Below are positions 5,588 to 10,400 of a stretch of DNA of 10,400 nucleotides, in pieces (within the stretch, counting starts at the first letter, position 1; each line of letters starts with the position of its first letter). Below the pieces are notes generated by a model. The model had not been told where the DNA came from and searched no databases. It worked only from the letters and a program-made list of their open reading frames with translations. This DNA comes from Clostridiales bacterium (GTDB lineage Bacteria > Bacillota > Clostridia > Christensenellales > Aristaeellaceae): positions 1 through 10,400 of the forward strand of contig DXVG01000037.1 of NCBI GenBank assembly GCA_019409045.1. The letters are read 5' to 3'. Both the position numbers and the translations under genes were made by a program.

Positions 5588-5611
5588 AAATCGCGCACTT
5601 GCGCGGGATTT
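5588..5611 (-). terminator. Candidate terminator of trxA
   Basis: AAAT-CC-CGCGC (5601-5611 on the minus strand) pairs with GCGCG-ATTT (5588-5596) across AAGT, with a two-base bulge. It lies 11 bases past the trxA stop. The stem itself supplies the terminal T residues; after it comes CCCGGAATTTTG, so efficiency is uncertain. Confidence 0.45.
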
Positions 5612-5622
5612 AACGTGAAAGC

Positions 5623-5949
5623 TCAGATTCGGGACTCCAGAAACTCCATGATCGCGCCTTTGGGATTCGCGCCGACCATGCGCGCAACCTCCGCGCCGTC
5701 GCGGAACAGGACCATCGTGGGTATACTGGAAACGCCGTAGGCCGCCGCCGCGGCGGGGTCCTCGTCGATATTGACCTTGGCGATGGTCACGCGGCCCTGC
5801 ATTTCCTCGGCCACCTGCTCGAGCACCGGCGCGACCATGCGGCACGGCCCGCACCACGGCGCCCAGAAGTCCACCAGCACCTTTCCCAGCGAGGAGAGCT
5901 TGGACTGGCTCAAATCGCCGCTTTTGAATTCAACAATGTTCTTGGACAC
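5623..5949 (-). CDS. trxA: Thioredoxin
   Basis: A cytoplasmic dithiol-disulfide oxidoreductase that reduces protein disulfides and is itself recharged by thioredoxin reductase. The 108-residue product has the canonical length. The active site WCGPC is at 32-36 within VDFWAPWCGPCRMVAP, the buried Asp of the VDFWA strand is present at 27, and the cis-proline is Pro77 in SSIPT. The Gly-containing C-terminal segment MVGANPKGAI is also typical. The start is a GTG at 5949 with AAAGGAGG eight bases upstream. That site lies within the last codons of the RseC-like gene, whose stop is three bases before, so the two are coupled. No reductase gene is visible nearby. Nothing unusual is seen in the catalytic residues. 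Confidence 0.97.
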   Translation of the reverse strand: MSKNIVEFKSGDLSQSKLSSLGKVLVDFWAPWCGPCRMVAPVLEQVAEEMQGRVTIAKVNIDEDPAAAAAYGVSSIPTMVLFRDGAEVARMVGANPKGAIMEFLESRI

Positions 5950-5952
5950 AGT

Positions 5953-6348
5953 CTATTCCTCCTTTTTCTCACAGGGGCGCGCGCTTGGGCGCAGGCGGCG
6001 CAGGCGCGGCTCCAGCATCTTGATCAGAAGAAGGCCGAGCGCGAGCCCCGACAGCGCGCACACCGCTTGCCAGACCTCCGAAAGCCCGAGAAACACCGCG
6101 AGCAGAAGCCCCGCAAACAGCAGCGCGACCGGCACGCCGTAGGCCAGCAGGGACGCCCGCGCGAAGCGGCTGTCCTCCAGCGTCAGCTCCACCGTGTCCC
6201 CGGGGCGATAGTCGCCCTCGGGAAGCTCCACAAGCACGCTCGCCGTCTGCCCGAACTGGCAGGCGCGACACTGCTGGCAGGCCTCGGTGCGAACCACCTC
6301 CGCCATCAGCCGCCCGTCGCGCTCGACCACCGTCGCCTCTCGCTTCAT
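5953..6348 (-). CDS. RseC/MucC-like redox membrane protein
   Basis: The 131-residue product begins MKREATVVERDGRLMAEVVR, then CQQCRACQFG with cysteines at 24, 27 and 30, then a beta-rich segment with LPEGDYRPGDTVELTL (about 42-57), then two membrane segments (about 68-88 and 93-110) and a basic C-terminal tail. N-terminal cysteine cluster plus two helices is the hallmark of the RseC/MucC family, known in proteobacteria as a regulator of sigma-E and as part of the SoxR-reducing system linked to Rnf. In Clostridia its role is less clear; the cysteines and coupling with thioredoxin suggest redox work at the membrane, which is inference. ATG at 6348 has GGAGG eight bases upstream. The proteobacterial family often shows four cysteines; only three are clustered here, with one more near 97 and one near 126. 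Confidence 0.8.
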   Translation of the reverse strand: MKREATVVERDGRLMAEVVRTEACQQCRACQFGQTASVLVELPEGDYRPGDTVELTLEDSRFARASLLAYGVPVALLFAGLLLAVFLGLSEVWQAVCALSGLALGLLLIKMLEPRLRRLRPSARPCEKKEE

Positions 6349-6381
6349 CGCTAAGCCCTCCGCATATAATATACACGCCTT

Positions 6382-6407
6382 GCCCGCCGGATAAACATCC
6401 GGCGGGC
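6382..6407 (-). other. Perfect 11-pair hairpin between the SPFH and RseC-like genes
   Basis: GCCCGCCGGAT (6397-6407 on the minus strand) and ATCCGGCGGGC (6382-6392) pair without mismatch around the loop GTTT. It lies eight bases past the SPFH stop. It has no T-run after it on either strand. An AT-rich block (TATATTATAT, minus strand) follows just after it, before the RseC-like start. It could be a 3' stability or processing hairpin separating the two cistrons, or a partial terminator. Confidence 0.6.
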
Positions 6408-6414
6408 AAAAGCC

Positions 6415-7431
6415 TTACTCGACTGCGCCCGTAGATTCGACCGGTTCGGCCTGCTCGTCCTCGCCGGCTGCATCGTCTGTCTGCTGCGCGACCGGCCCCA
6501 TCTCCAGGAGCGGCAGCACCTCGCCGCCGTAGACCGTGGGCAGCGAGCCGTCCCAGCGCTGCGCCTGATAGTAGGCGATCAGCTCCTCCGTCAGGGAGGA
6601 CGCCAGCGCGGCGTTGGCCGCCGCCTGCTGCTCGCCGCGGTACTTCTCCGCGTCGGCGTTGATGCGCACCACGTTCGCGTCCGCCTCGGCTAAAATCGCG
6701 CGCTCCTCGGCCTCGGCCTCGGCCGCGATGATGCGCCGCTCGGCCGTGGCCTGCTCCACGGCGGTCTGTTGCGCCTGCTCGGTCTCGACGCGCAGGCGCG
6801 TCTGCTCGGCCACCTGCTTTTCCTCCACGGCGTCGGTGAACGCGTCGGTAAAGTCCACGTTCTCGATCGCCACGGAGCTGACGGTGATGCCGTACTCGGC
6901 CATCTCGGGCGCGAGCAGCGCGAGCACTTCCTCGGAGAGCGTGTGGCGCGTTTGCATCAGGTTCTCGGCGGTGTAGCGCGTGAACACGGCCTTCACGTTC
7001 TCCAGTATGCGCGGCTGCATCACCTTTTCATAGTAGTCCATGCCCACGCGCTGGTAGAGCTCGTGGCAGGTGTCGCGGCCGACGGCGTAGTTGACCGAGC
7101 AGATCACGTCCACCTGCTGTATGTCGCTGGAGAACGCCTGCATCGTCAGCGACGCGCGCTGCGTGCGCGTGTCCATGAGGATCACCTGCTTGATGGGGCT
7201 TTTGAGGTGGAAGCCCTCGCTGAGCGTGTAGTCCTCCACGCGGCCGAAGGTGGTCACCACGCCCGTATGTCCGGCGGGCACGGTCACAAACGGCGAAAAC
7301 GAGGAAAGAAACACTACGGCCACGACCAGGATGACCACCACCGCGCCGATGATGAGCGCCCTGCGGGGAATGCCAAACGGCCCTGCCTTGCGCGGCTTTT
7401 TCGGCGAAGCTTCCGTATTGCTTGTATACAT
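6415..7431 (-). CDS. SPFH/band-7 (prohibitin-like) membrane protein
   Basis: The 338-residue product has a short basic N-terminus, one membrane segment (about 25-45, rich in Val/Ile), then the SPFH domain opening with SPFVTVPAGHTGVVTTFGRV (about 46-65) and running to about 215. An Ala/Glu/Gln-rich coiled-coil region follows (about 205-275), then a short structured end with LTEELIAYYQAQRW and an acidic tail. Order and lengths match the prohibitin/HflC-like branch, proteins that build ring or cage oligomers at membrane microdomains and often partner with FtsH. No FtsH or NfeD gene is visible here, so the client is unknown. ATG at 7431 has AGAGGAGGG eight bases upstream. That binding site is the right arm of an inverted repeat whose other arm overlaps the promoter. 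The exact subfamily cannot be set by eye. Confidence 0.9.
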   Translation of the reverse strand: MYTSNTEASPKKPRKAGPFGIPRRALIIGAVVVILVVAVVFLSSFSPFVTVPAGHTGVVTTFGRVEDYTLSEGFHLKSPIKQVILMDTRTQRASLTMQAFSSDIQQVDVICSVNYAVGRDTCHELYQRVGMDYYEKVMQPRILENVKAVFTRYTAENLMQTRHTLSEEVLALLAPEMAEYGITVSSVAIENVDFTDAFTDAVEEKQVAEQTRLRVETEQAQQTAVEQATAERRIIAAEAEAEERAILAEADANVVRINADAEKYRGEQQAAANAALASSLTEELIAYYQAQRWDGSLPTVYGGEVLPLLEMGPVAQQTDDAAGEDEQAEPVESTGAVE

Positions 7432-7439
7432 GCGTAAGA

Positions 7440-7480
7440 CCCTCCTCTTTGGTAATGGCTACAGTATACCAAAGGGAGGG
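7440..7480 (-). repeat. Inverted repeat spanning the -10 and the ribosome binding site of the SPFH gene
   Basis: TACCAAAG-GGAGGG (7467-7480, plus strand) is mirrored by CCCTCCTCTTTGGTA (7440-7454): 14 matched pairs with one bulged base across a 12-base spacer. The left arm overlaps the -10/-35 spacer and the first bases of the -10. The right arm contains the Shine-Dalgarno sequence. At DNA level it could be an operator; in any read-through transcript it would fold into a hairpin hiding the ribosome binding site. Confidence 0.7.
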
Positions 7481-7491
7481 CCTGCGCACAA
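7463..7491 (-). promoter_or_regulatory. Promoter of the SPFH gene
   Basis: On the minus strand TTGTGC (7486-7491) and TATACT (7463-7468) are 17 bases apart, and TGG directly before TATACT supplies an extended -10. The -35 matches the consensus in its first three bases only. The predicted transcript starts near 7456, about 25 bases before the ATG. Confidence 0.65.
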
Positions 7492-7504
7492 GCGATTCTG
7501 TACA

Positions 7505-7525
7505 AACACCCGCGCGGGGGCGCGC
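7505..7525 (-). terminator. Weak GC hairpin after glgB
   Basis: Eight or so bases past the glgB stop the minus strand reads CGCGC-CCCC-GCGCG followed by GGTGTTTGT. The stem is short and the T-run imperfect. It is the only candidate terminator between glgB and the SPFH promoter. Confidence 0.3.
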
Positions 7526-7533
7526 AGATGTCG

Positions 7534-9546
7534 TCACACGCGCTTGAACACCGCCGCCGTGCGGCTGGGGATGTATACCGGGAAGCCCACGCCGTGGCCG
7601 GGAACGTCCGTGGCCACATAGACGTAGTCCTCGCTGATGTTGCCGTTGCCGCCGAAGGCGGGATCGTCGCTGGAGAACACCGCGCGGTACTCGCCCTCTC
7701 CCAGCGGGTGCGTGGGCAGGAAGAAGTCCGTGGGCGACTCGGTGGGATGGAAGTTGAACAGGTAGATCAGGTCGCCCTTGCAGAACGCCAGCAGCTTGCG
7801 CTCCTGATCGATCCACAGGTTCACCGCGCCGCGCTTGGAGAGCACGCGGTACTTGCGGGCGAACTTGAGCATGGCGCGGTCAAAGTCGCGCAGCCAGGTG
7901 TACTTGAGCATGTCGTTGTCGCACAGCGACCACTGGCGACGGGCGTACTTGTAGCTCCAGCCGTTGCCCTCGCGCGGGAAGTCTATCCACTCGGGGTGGC
8001 CGAACTCGTTGCCCATGAAGTTGAGGTAGCCCTCGCCCGCGAGGACCATCGTCACAAAGCGTATCAGTTTGTGCAGCGCGATGGCGCGGTCCATCGTGAT
8101 GGAGTGATAGTCCTTGTTCATGCCGGTGTACATCTCCGCGTCGGCCATGCGGAAGATGATCGTCTTGTCGCCCACCAGCGCCTGGTCGTGGCTCTCGCTG
8201 TAGCCGATGTTCTTCTCCTCGGGGCGGCGCGTGGTCAGCTCGTGCCACATCTTGCGCATGTCCCAGTCGTCGTCGCTGCCCTTGAGCGTCTTGATCCAGA
8301 AGTCCGGAACGCCCATCGACAGCCGGTAGTCAAACCCTATGCCGCCGTAGCGGATGGGCAGGCACATGCCGGGCATGCCGCTCATGTCCTCTGCGATGGT
8401 CACGGCGAAGGGGTTGACCGCGTGGATCAGCTCGTTTGCAAGCTGCAGGTAGGTGACCGCCTCCACGTTCGTGTTCAGGCTGAAGTAGCGGTCGTAGCTC
8501 ATAAAGTCCGTGCCCAAGCCGTGATCGTGGTAGAGCATGGAGGTCACGCCGTCGAAGCGGAAGCCGTCGAAGTGATACTCCTGCAGCCAGAACTTGAGGT
8601 TGGACAAGAGGAAGTGGATGACCTCGTACTTGCCGTAGTTGAACAGCTTTGTATCCCACGCCGGGTGGTCCTGGGAGATGAAGTACTGGTCGTCGGTGCC
8701 GTCAAAGCGGTTGAGGCCCTCGTTGGTGTTCTTGCTGGCGTGGGAATGCACCACGTCCAGCAGCACGAACATGCCCATCTCGTGCGCGGTGTTGATCAGG
8801 TACTTTAAGTCCTCCGGGTTTCCGTACCACGAGGAGGCGGCGAAGAAGTTCGTCACCTGATAGCCGAAGGAGGCGTAGTAGGGGTGCTCCATGATGGCCA
8901 TGAGCTGTATGGTGTTGTACCCGGCCTCCTGCACGCGGTCGAGTATGCGGTCGGCAAACTCGCGGTAGGTGCCCACGCCCTCGTCCTCCTGCGCCATGCC
9001 CACATGCGTCTCGTAGATAAACAGGGGGCTCAGTTTGCGCTTGCCGTATCCGCCGTCGGTCCAGCGGAAGGGGCGGTGCGGCGCCCAGACCTGGCCGTAG
9101 AACTCGTTGGTCTCCGGGTCGCGCACCACGCGGCGTATGTAGGCGGGGATGCGGTCAAACCGCTCGCCGTTCTTGGTCACCTGCACCTTTATGCGCTGGC
9201 CGTGCATCAGAGCGTCCTCGCCCTCGAGGCAGATCTCCCAGTTGCCGTTCTCCAGGCGCGTCATGGGGTGGCTCTCGCGGTTCCAGCCGTTGAAGTCGCC
9301 GATGAGGTGCATCTCGTCCGCGCCGGGGGCCCATTCGCGGTACACCCAGCCGTCCTGTGTGCGGGCGATGCCGTAGTAGAGGTAGCCGTTGGCAAACGAG
9401 GAAAGGTCGGCCTGGTCGCCCAGAAGCGCGCGGCGCGTGTCCGCGTGGCGCTGCATGCGCAGGGCGATGTCGCTGTAGTAGGGCTTGAGCCACGGGTCGA
9501 TGGTCAGTATCTTGTACTGCGGCTGCTTCGCGGCGCTGCGTCTCAT
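7534..9546 (-). CDS. glgB: 1,4-alpha-glucan branching enzyme, eukaryote-like GH13_8 type
   Basis: This enzyme cuts alpha-1,4-glucan chains and rejoins them as alpha-1,6 branches in glycogen. The 670-residue product has a short helical N-terminus (IDPWLKPYYSDIALRMQR, 16-33), a CBM48 domain (about 55-150, with YREWAPGADEMHLIGDFNGW), a GH13 barrel and a C-terminal beta domain. Conserved regions are DVVHSH (264-269), GFRFDG with nucleophile Asp332, IAEDMSG with acid/base Glu386, and SESHDQ with Asp454. The long blocks ESHDQALVGDKT and GEGYLNFMGNEFGHPEW, and the N-terminal DPWLKPY, are those of eukaryotic and GH13_8 branching enzymes rather than the E. coli-type GH13_9. ATG at 9546 has GGAGGG six bases upstream. 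The open frame runs to 9966, but that extension overlaps the divergent gene and both promoters. No other glycogen gene is in the window. Confidence 0.95.
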   Translation of the reverse strand: MRRSAAKQPQYKILTIDPWLKPYYSDIALRMQRHADTRRALLGDQADLSSFANGYLYYGIARTQDGWVYREWAPGADEMHLIGDFNGWNRESHPMTRLENGNWEICLEGEDALMHGQRIKVQVTKNGERFDRIPAYIRRVVRDPETNEFYGQVWAPHRPFRWTDGGYGKRKLSPLFIYETHVGMAQEDEGVGTYREFADRILDRVQEAGYNTIQLMAIMEHPYYASFGYQVTNFFAASSWYGNPEDLKYLINTAHEMGMFVLLDVVHSHASKNTNEGLNRFDGTDDQYFISQDHPAWDTKLFNYGKYEVIHFLLSNLKFWLQEYHFDGFRFDGVTSMLYHDHGLGTDFMSYDRYFSLNTNVEAVTYLQLANELIHAVNPFAVTIAEDMSGMPGMCLPIRYGGIGFDYRLSMGVPDFWIKTLKGSDDDWDMRKMWHELTTRRPEEKNIGYSESHDQALVGDKTIIFRMADAEMYTGMNKDYHSITMDRAIALHKLIRFVTMVLAGEGYLNFMGNEFGHPEWIDFPREGNGWSYKYARRQWSLCDNDMLKYTWLRDFDRAMLKFARKYRVLSKRGAVNLWIDQERKLLAFCKGDLIYLFNFHPTESPTDFFLPTHPLGEGEYRAVFSSDDPAFGGNGNISEDYVYVATDVPGHGVGFPVYIPSRTAAVFKRV

Positions 9547-9576
9547 GAAATTCCCTCCGCAATTCTTTGTACAACT

Positions 9577-9582
9577 ATTATA
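9577..9582 (-). promoter_or_regulatory. -10 element of glgB
   Basis: The minus strand has a perfect TATAAT 30 bases before the glgB start. The base block 17 positions upstream (ATAGTG) is a poor -35, although a run of six T lies inside the spacer. The element is divergent to, and close by, the promoter of the plus-strand gene. Confidence 0.55.
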
Positions 9583-9604
9583 CGCCCTCAATGAAAAAAC
9601 ACTA

Positions 9605-9633
9605 TTGAGAATTGAAAGGAAATACGTTATAAT
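9605..9633 (+). promoter_or_regulatory. SigA-type promoter of the ECF S component
   Basis: TTGAGA (9605-9610) and TATAAT (9628-9633) are exactly 17 bases apart, five of six and six of six matches to consensus. A transcript would start near 9640 and leave a leader of about 48 bases, too short for a vitamin riboswitch. Confidence 0.85.
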
Positions 9634-9687
9634 TAGCGTTGGAGGGCTGTGCGCGCAGCGGCAGCCGGCAGAAAGGGGATGGAACGG

Positions 9688-10206
9688 ATGAATGCAAGAC
9701 GACTGACGACCAATGCGGTGGGGATCGCGCTGTTTGTGCTGCTGAGCTATATATCCATCGACCTCGCGTTTTTGAAGCTCACGTTCGCGTCGTTTCCCAT
9801 CATCGTCTCCTCGCTGCTCTTTGGCTGGGTGGACGGCATGGCGGTCGGCGCCATCGGCGAGTTTATCCACCAGCTTCTGGCCTACGGCCTCACGCCGACG
9901 ACTATCCTCTGGGTGCTGCCCGCCTTTGCCCGAGGCCTCATCATCGGCCTGTACGCCCAGAGGCACGGGTTTGAACTGAGCATGCGCCAGACGGCGGTGA
10001 TCGTGCTCATCAGCAGCCTTGTGGTCACCGCGCTCAACACGGTGGTTTTGTACCTGGACGCGGCCATCGTCGGCTATCCGGTGGCGCTCAATTTCCTGCG
10101 CATCGTGCTGCGCTTTGTATCCTCCGCGGTCATGGCGGCCATCTACACCGCCATCGCCCCGCAGGCCGTGCGGCTCATCCGCAAAAGCGGCGTCGCCCGT
10201 CGCTGA
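9688..10206 (+). CDS. ECF transporter S component (substrate-binding membrane subunit)
   Basis: S components bind a vitamin or other micronutrient in the membrane and deliver it through the shared EcfA-EcfA'-EcfT module. The 172-residue product is very hydrophobic, with about five to six membrane segments: near 9-30, 35-52, 55-68, 72-92, 105-130 and 137-155. The stretch LKLTFASFPIIVSSLLFGW followed by VGAIGEF is typical of the ECF S family, and PTTILWVLPAFARGLIIGLYA fits its third to fourth segments. Start: AAAGGGG (9672-9678) is nine bases before the ATG at 9688; the in-frame ATG at 9679 touches that site. The specificity is uncertain, with a folate-type S component being my best guess from memory. 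No EcfA or EcfT genes are here, so it would be a group II component using a shared module elsewhere. A strong terminator follows. Confidence 0.85.
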   Translation: MNARRLTTNAVGIALFVLLSYISIDLAFLKLTFASFPIIVSSLLFGWVDGMAVGAIGEFIHQLLAYGLTPTTILWVLPAFARGLIIGLYAQRHGFELSMRQTAVIVLISSLVVTALNTVVLYLDAAIVGYPVALNFLRIVLRFVSSAVMAAIYTAIAPQAVRLIRKSGVARR

Positions 10207-10232
10207 ACGTTGCTAAGAACGAGAACGGTTAC

Positions 10233-10258
10233 GCGCCCCTTTCGGGGGCGCTTTTTTT
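10233..10258 (+). terminator. Strong intrinsic terminator
   Basis: GCGCCCC (10233-10239) pairs with GGGGCGC (10245-10251) across a five-base loop, followed at once by seven T. It ends the ECF S component transcript and isolates the downstream sporulation-type gene. Confidence 0.93.
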
Positions 10259-10263
10259 GTGGG

Positions 10264-10290
10264 ATAAGGGCGGGGCCAGGCTCATATATT
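10264..10290 (+). promoter_or_regulatory. Sigma-E-like sporulation promoter
   Basis: ATA at 10264-10266 and CATATATT at 10283-10290 are separated by 16 bases. That is the arrangement and near-consensus of B. subtilis sigma-E promoters (ATA, then CATA with an AT-rich end, spaced about 16). No SigA-type pair is seen between the terminator at 10258 and the ATG at 10311. The predicted start near 10297 gives a very short leader that still keeps the GGGAGG site. Confidence 0.5.
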
Positions 10291-10310
10291 CGCTGTGTGG
10301 GAGGTGCGCC

Positions 10311-10400
10311 ATGGAACCGATGGAGAGGATATGCGCCTGTCTTCCAAAGGAGCTGGCCGGGCGCGCGCATGCTCGAATTCAGCGTATACGCCTGGGAGGA
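10311..10400 (+). CDS. spoIIIAA: Probable stage III sporulation protein AA (N-terminal part)
   Basis: ATG at 10311 follows GGGAGG by six bases; the frame stays open to the window edge and gives 30 residues beginning MEPMERICACLPKELAGR and ending IQRIRLGG. LPxEL followed by an IxxIRL.G segment is the beginning expected for SpoIIIAA, an AAA-type ATPase of the mother cell thought to work in the SpoIIIA-SpoIIQ channel to the forespore. The match is short and rests on pattern memory, but two context facts agree: a sigma-E-like promoter directly upstream, as for the spoIIIA operon of B. subtilis, and isolation from the preceding gene by a strong terminator. The ATPase motifs would lie beyond the edge. 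Alternative: an unrelated short-known protein with the same opening. Confidence 0.55.
   Translation, partial: MEPMERICACLPKELAGRAHARIQRIRLGG

Noticed and set aside
5164..5598. Minus-strand ORF of 144 codons overlapping the start of rnj and its leader
   Set aside because: It is out of frame with rnj, covers the leader terminator, lacks a ribosome binding site and is Arg-rich.
7528..8808. Plus-strand ORF of 426 codons opposite glgB, and similar ones opposite rnj and the SPFH gene
   Set aside because: All catalytic blocks of the branching enzyme lie on the other strand; the plus-strand translation is Val/Ala/His/Arg-rich low-information sequence.
9634..9687. Folate or other vitamin riboswitch ahead of the ECF S component
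   Set aside because: The leader from the predicted start is under 50 bases and shows no conserved aptamer-like core.
9649..9687. GTG at 9649 as start of the ECF S component
   Set aside because: Its GGAGGG is only two bases away, too close, and the extra Ala/Arg/Gly-rich residues are unlike the family; ATG 9688 has a correctly spaced site.
9547..9966. N-terminal extension of glgB by 140 codons
   Set aside because: It would run through the ribosome binding site at the 9546 start, both divergent promoters, and the ECF S coding region; its sequence matches no branching-enzyme domain.

Overview
The window looks like a chromosomal segment of a fairly GC-rich, Gram-positive, endospore-forming member of the Clostridia. 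Support comes from the gene set (smpB-ssrA, ribonuclease J next to a YlbF-family protein, MltG, an ECF vitamin transporter S component), from strong AGGAGG-type ribosome binding sites, and from a partial gene at the right edge that resembles spoIIIAA behind a sigma-E-like promoter. I cannot name genus or species. A gut Clostridia lineage is plausible because the small gene at 578-820 resembles a family I recall from mobile elements of gut Firmicutes.

Layout. (1) 1-929 is an AT-rich accessory patch (17 G+C in the 60 bases 421-480, against 36 of 60 at 8641-8700). It holds the end of a small membrane-anchored ORF, a DUF6061-like gene, decayed repeat sequence and several hairpins. It abuts the 3' end of ssrA, a classic integration site, so it is probably the edge or remnant of an integrated element. 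(2) 930-1851, minus strand: promoter, smpB, then ssrA (tmRNA) only seven bases after the smpB stop, then a terminator. (3) 1886-5572, minus strand: rnj, ylbF-like, mltG, behind a leader that contains its own promoter and a promoter-proximal terminator. (4) 5588-7491, minus strand: promoter with an inverted repeat, SPFH/band-7 protein, RseC-like redox membrane protein, thioredoxin. (5) 7534-9546, minus strand: a glycogen branching enzyme of the eukaryote-like GH13_8 type. (6) 9605-10258, plus strand: a divergently transcribed ECF transporter S component with a consensus promoter and terminator. (7) 10264-10400, plus strand: a sigma-E-like promoter and the start of a probable spoIIIAA gene.

How the parts fit. 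SmpB and tmRNA are the two partners of ribosome rescue and seem to come from one transcript. RNase J is a major mRNA-decay nuclease, and YlbF relatives are accessory factors of mRNA processing in Bacillus, so rnj-ylbF is a plausible RNA-turnover pair. MltG sets glycan strand length in the cell wall. The RseC-like protein and thioredoxin overlap their translation signals and both carry redox cysteines. The core genes are conventional. The observations most worth checking are the rnj leader with its CTG-like start, the inverted repeat around the SPFH promoter and ribosome binding site, the unusual tmRNA tag, and the accessory patch at ssrA. I did not find convincing evidence of an entirely new multi-gene system.
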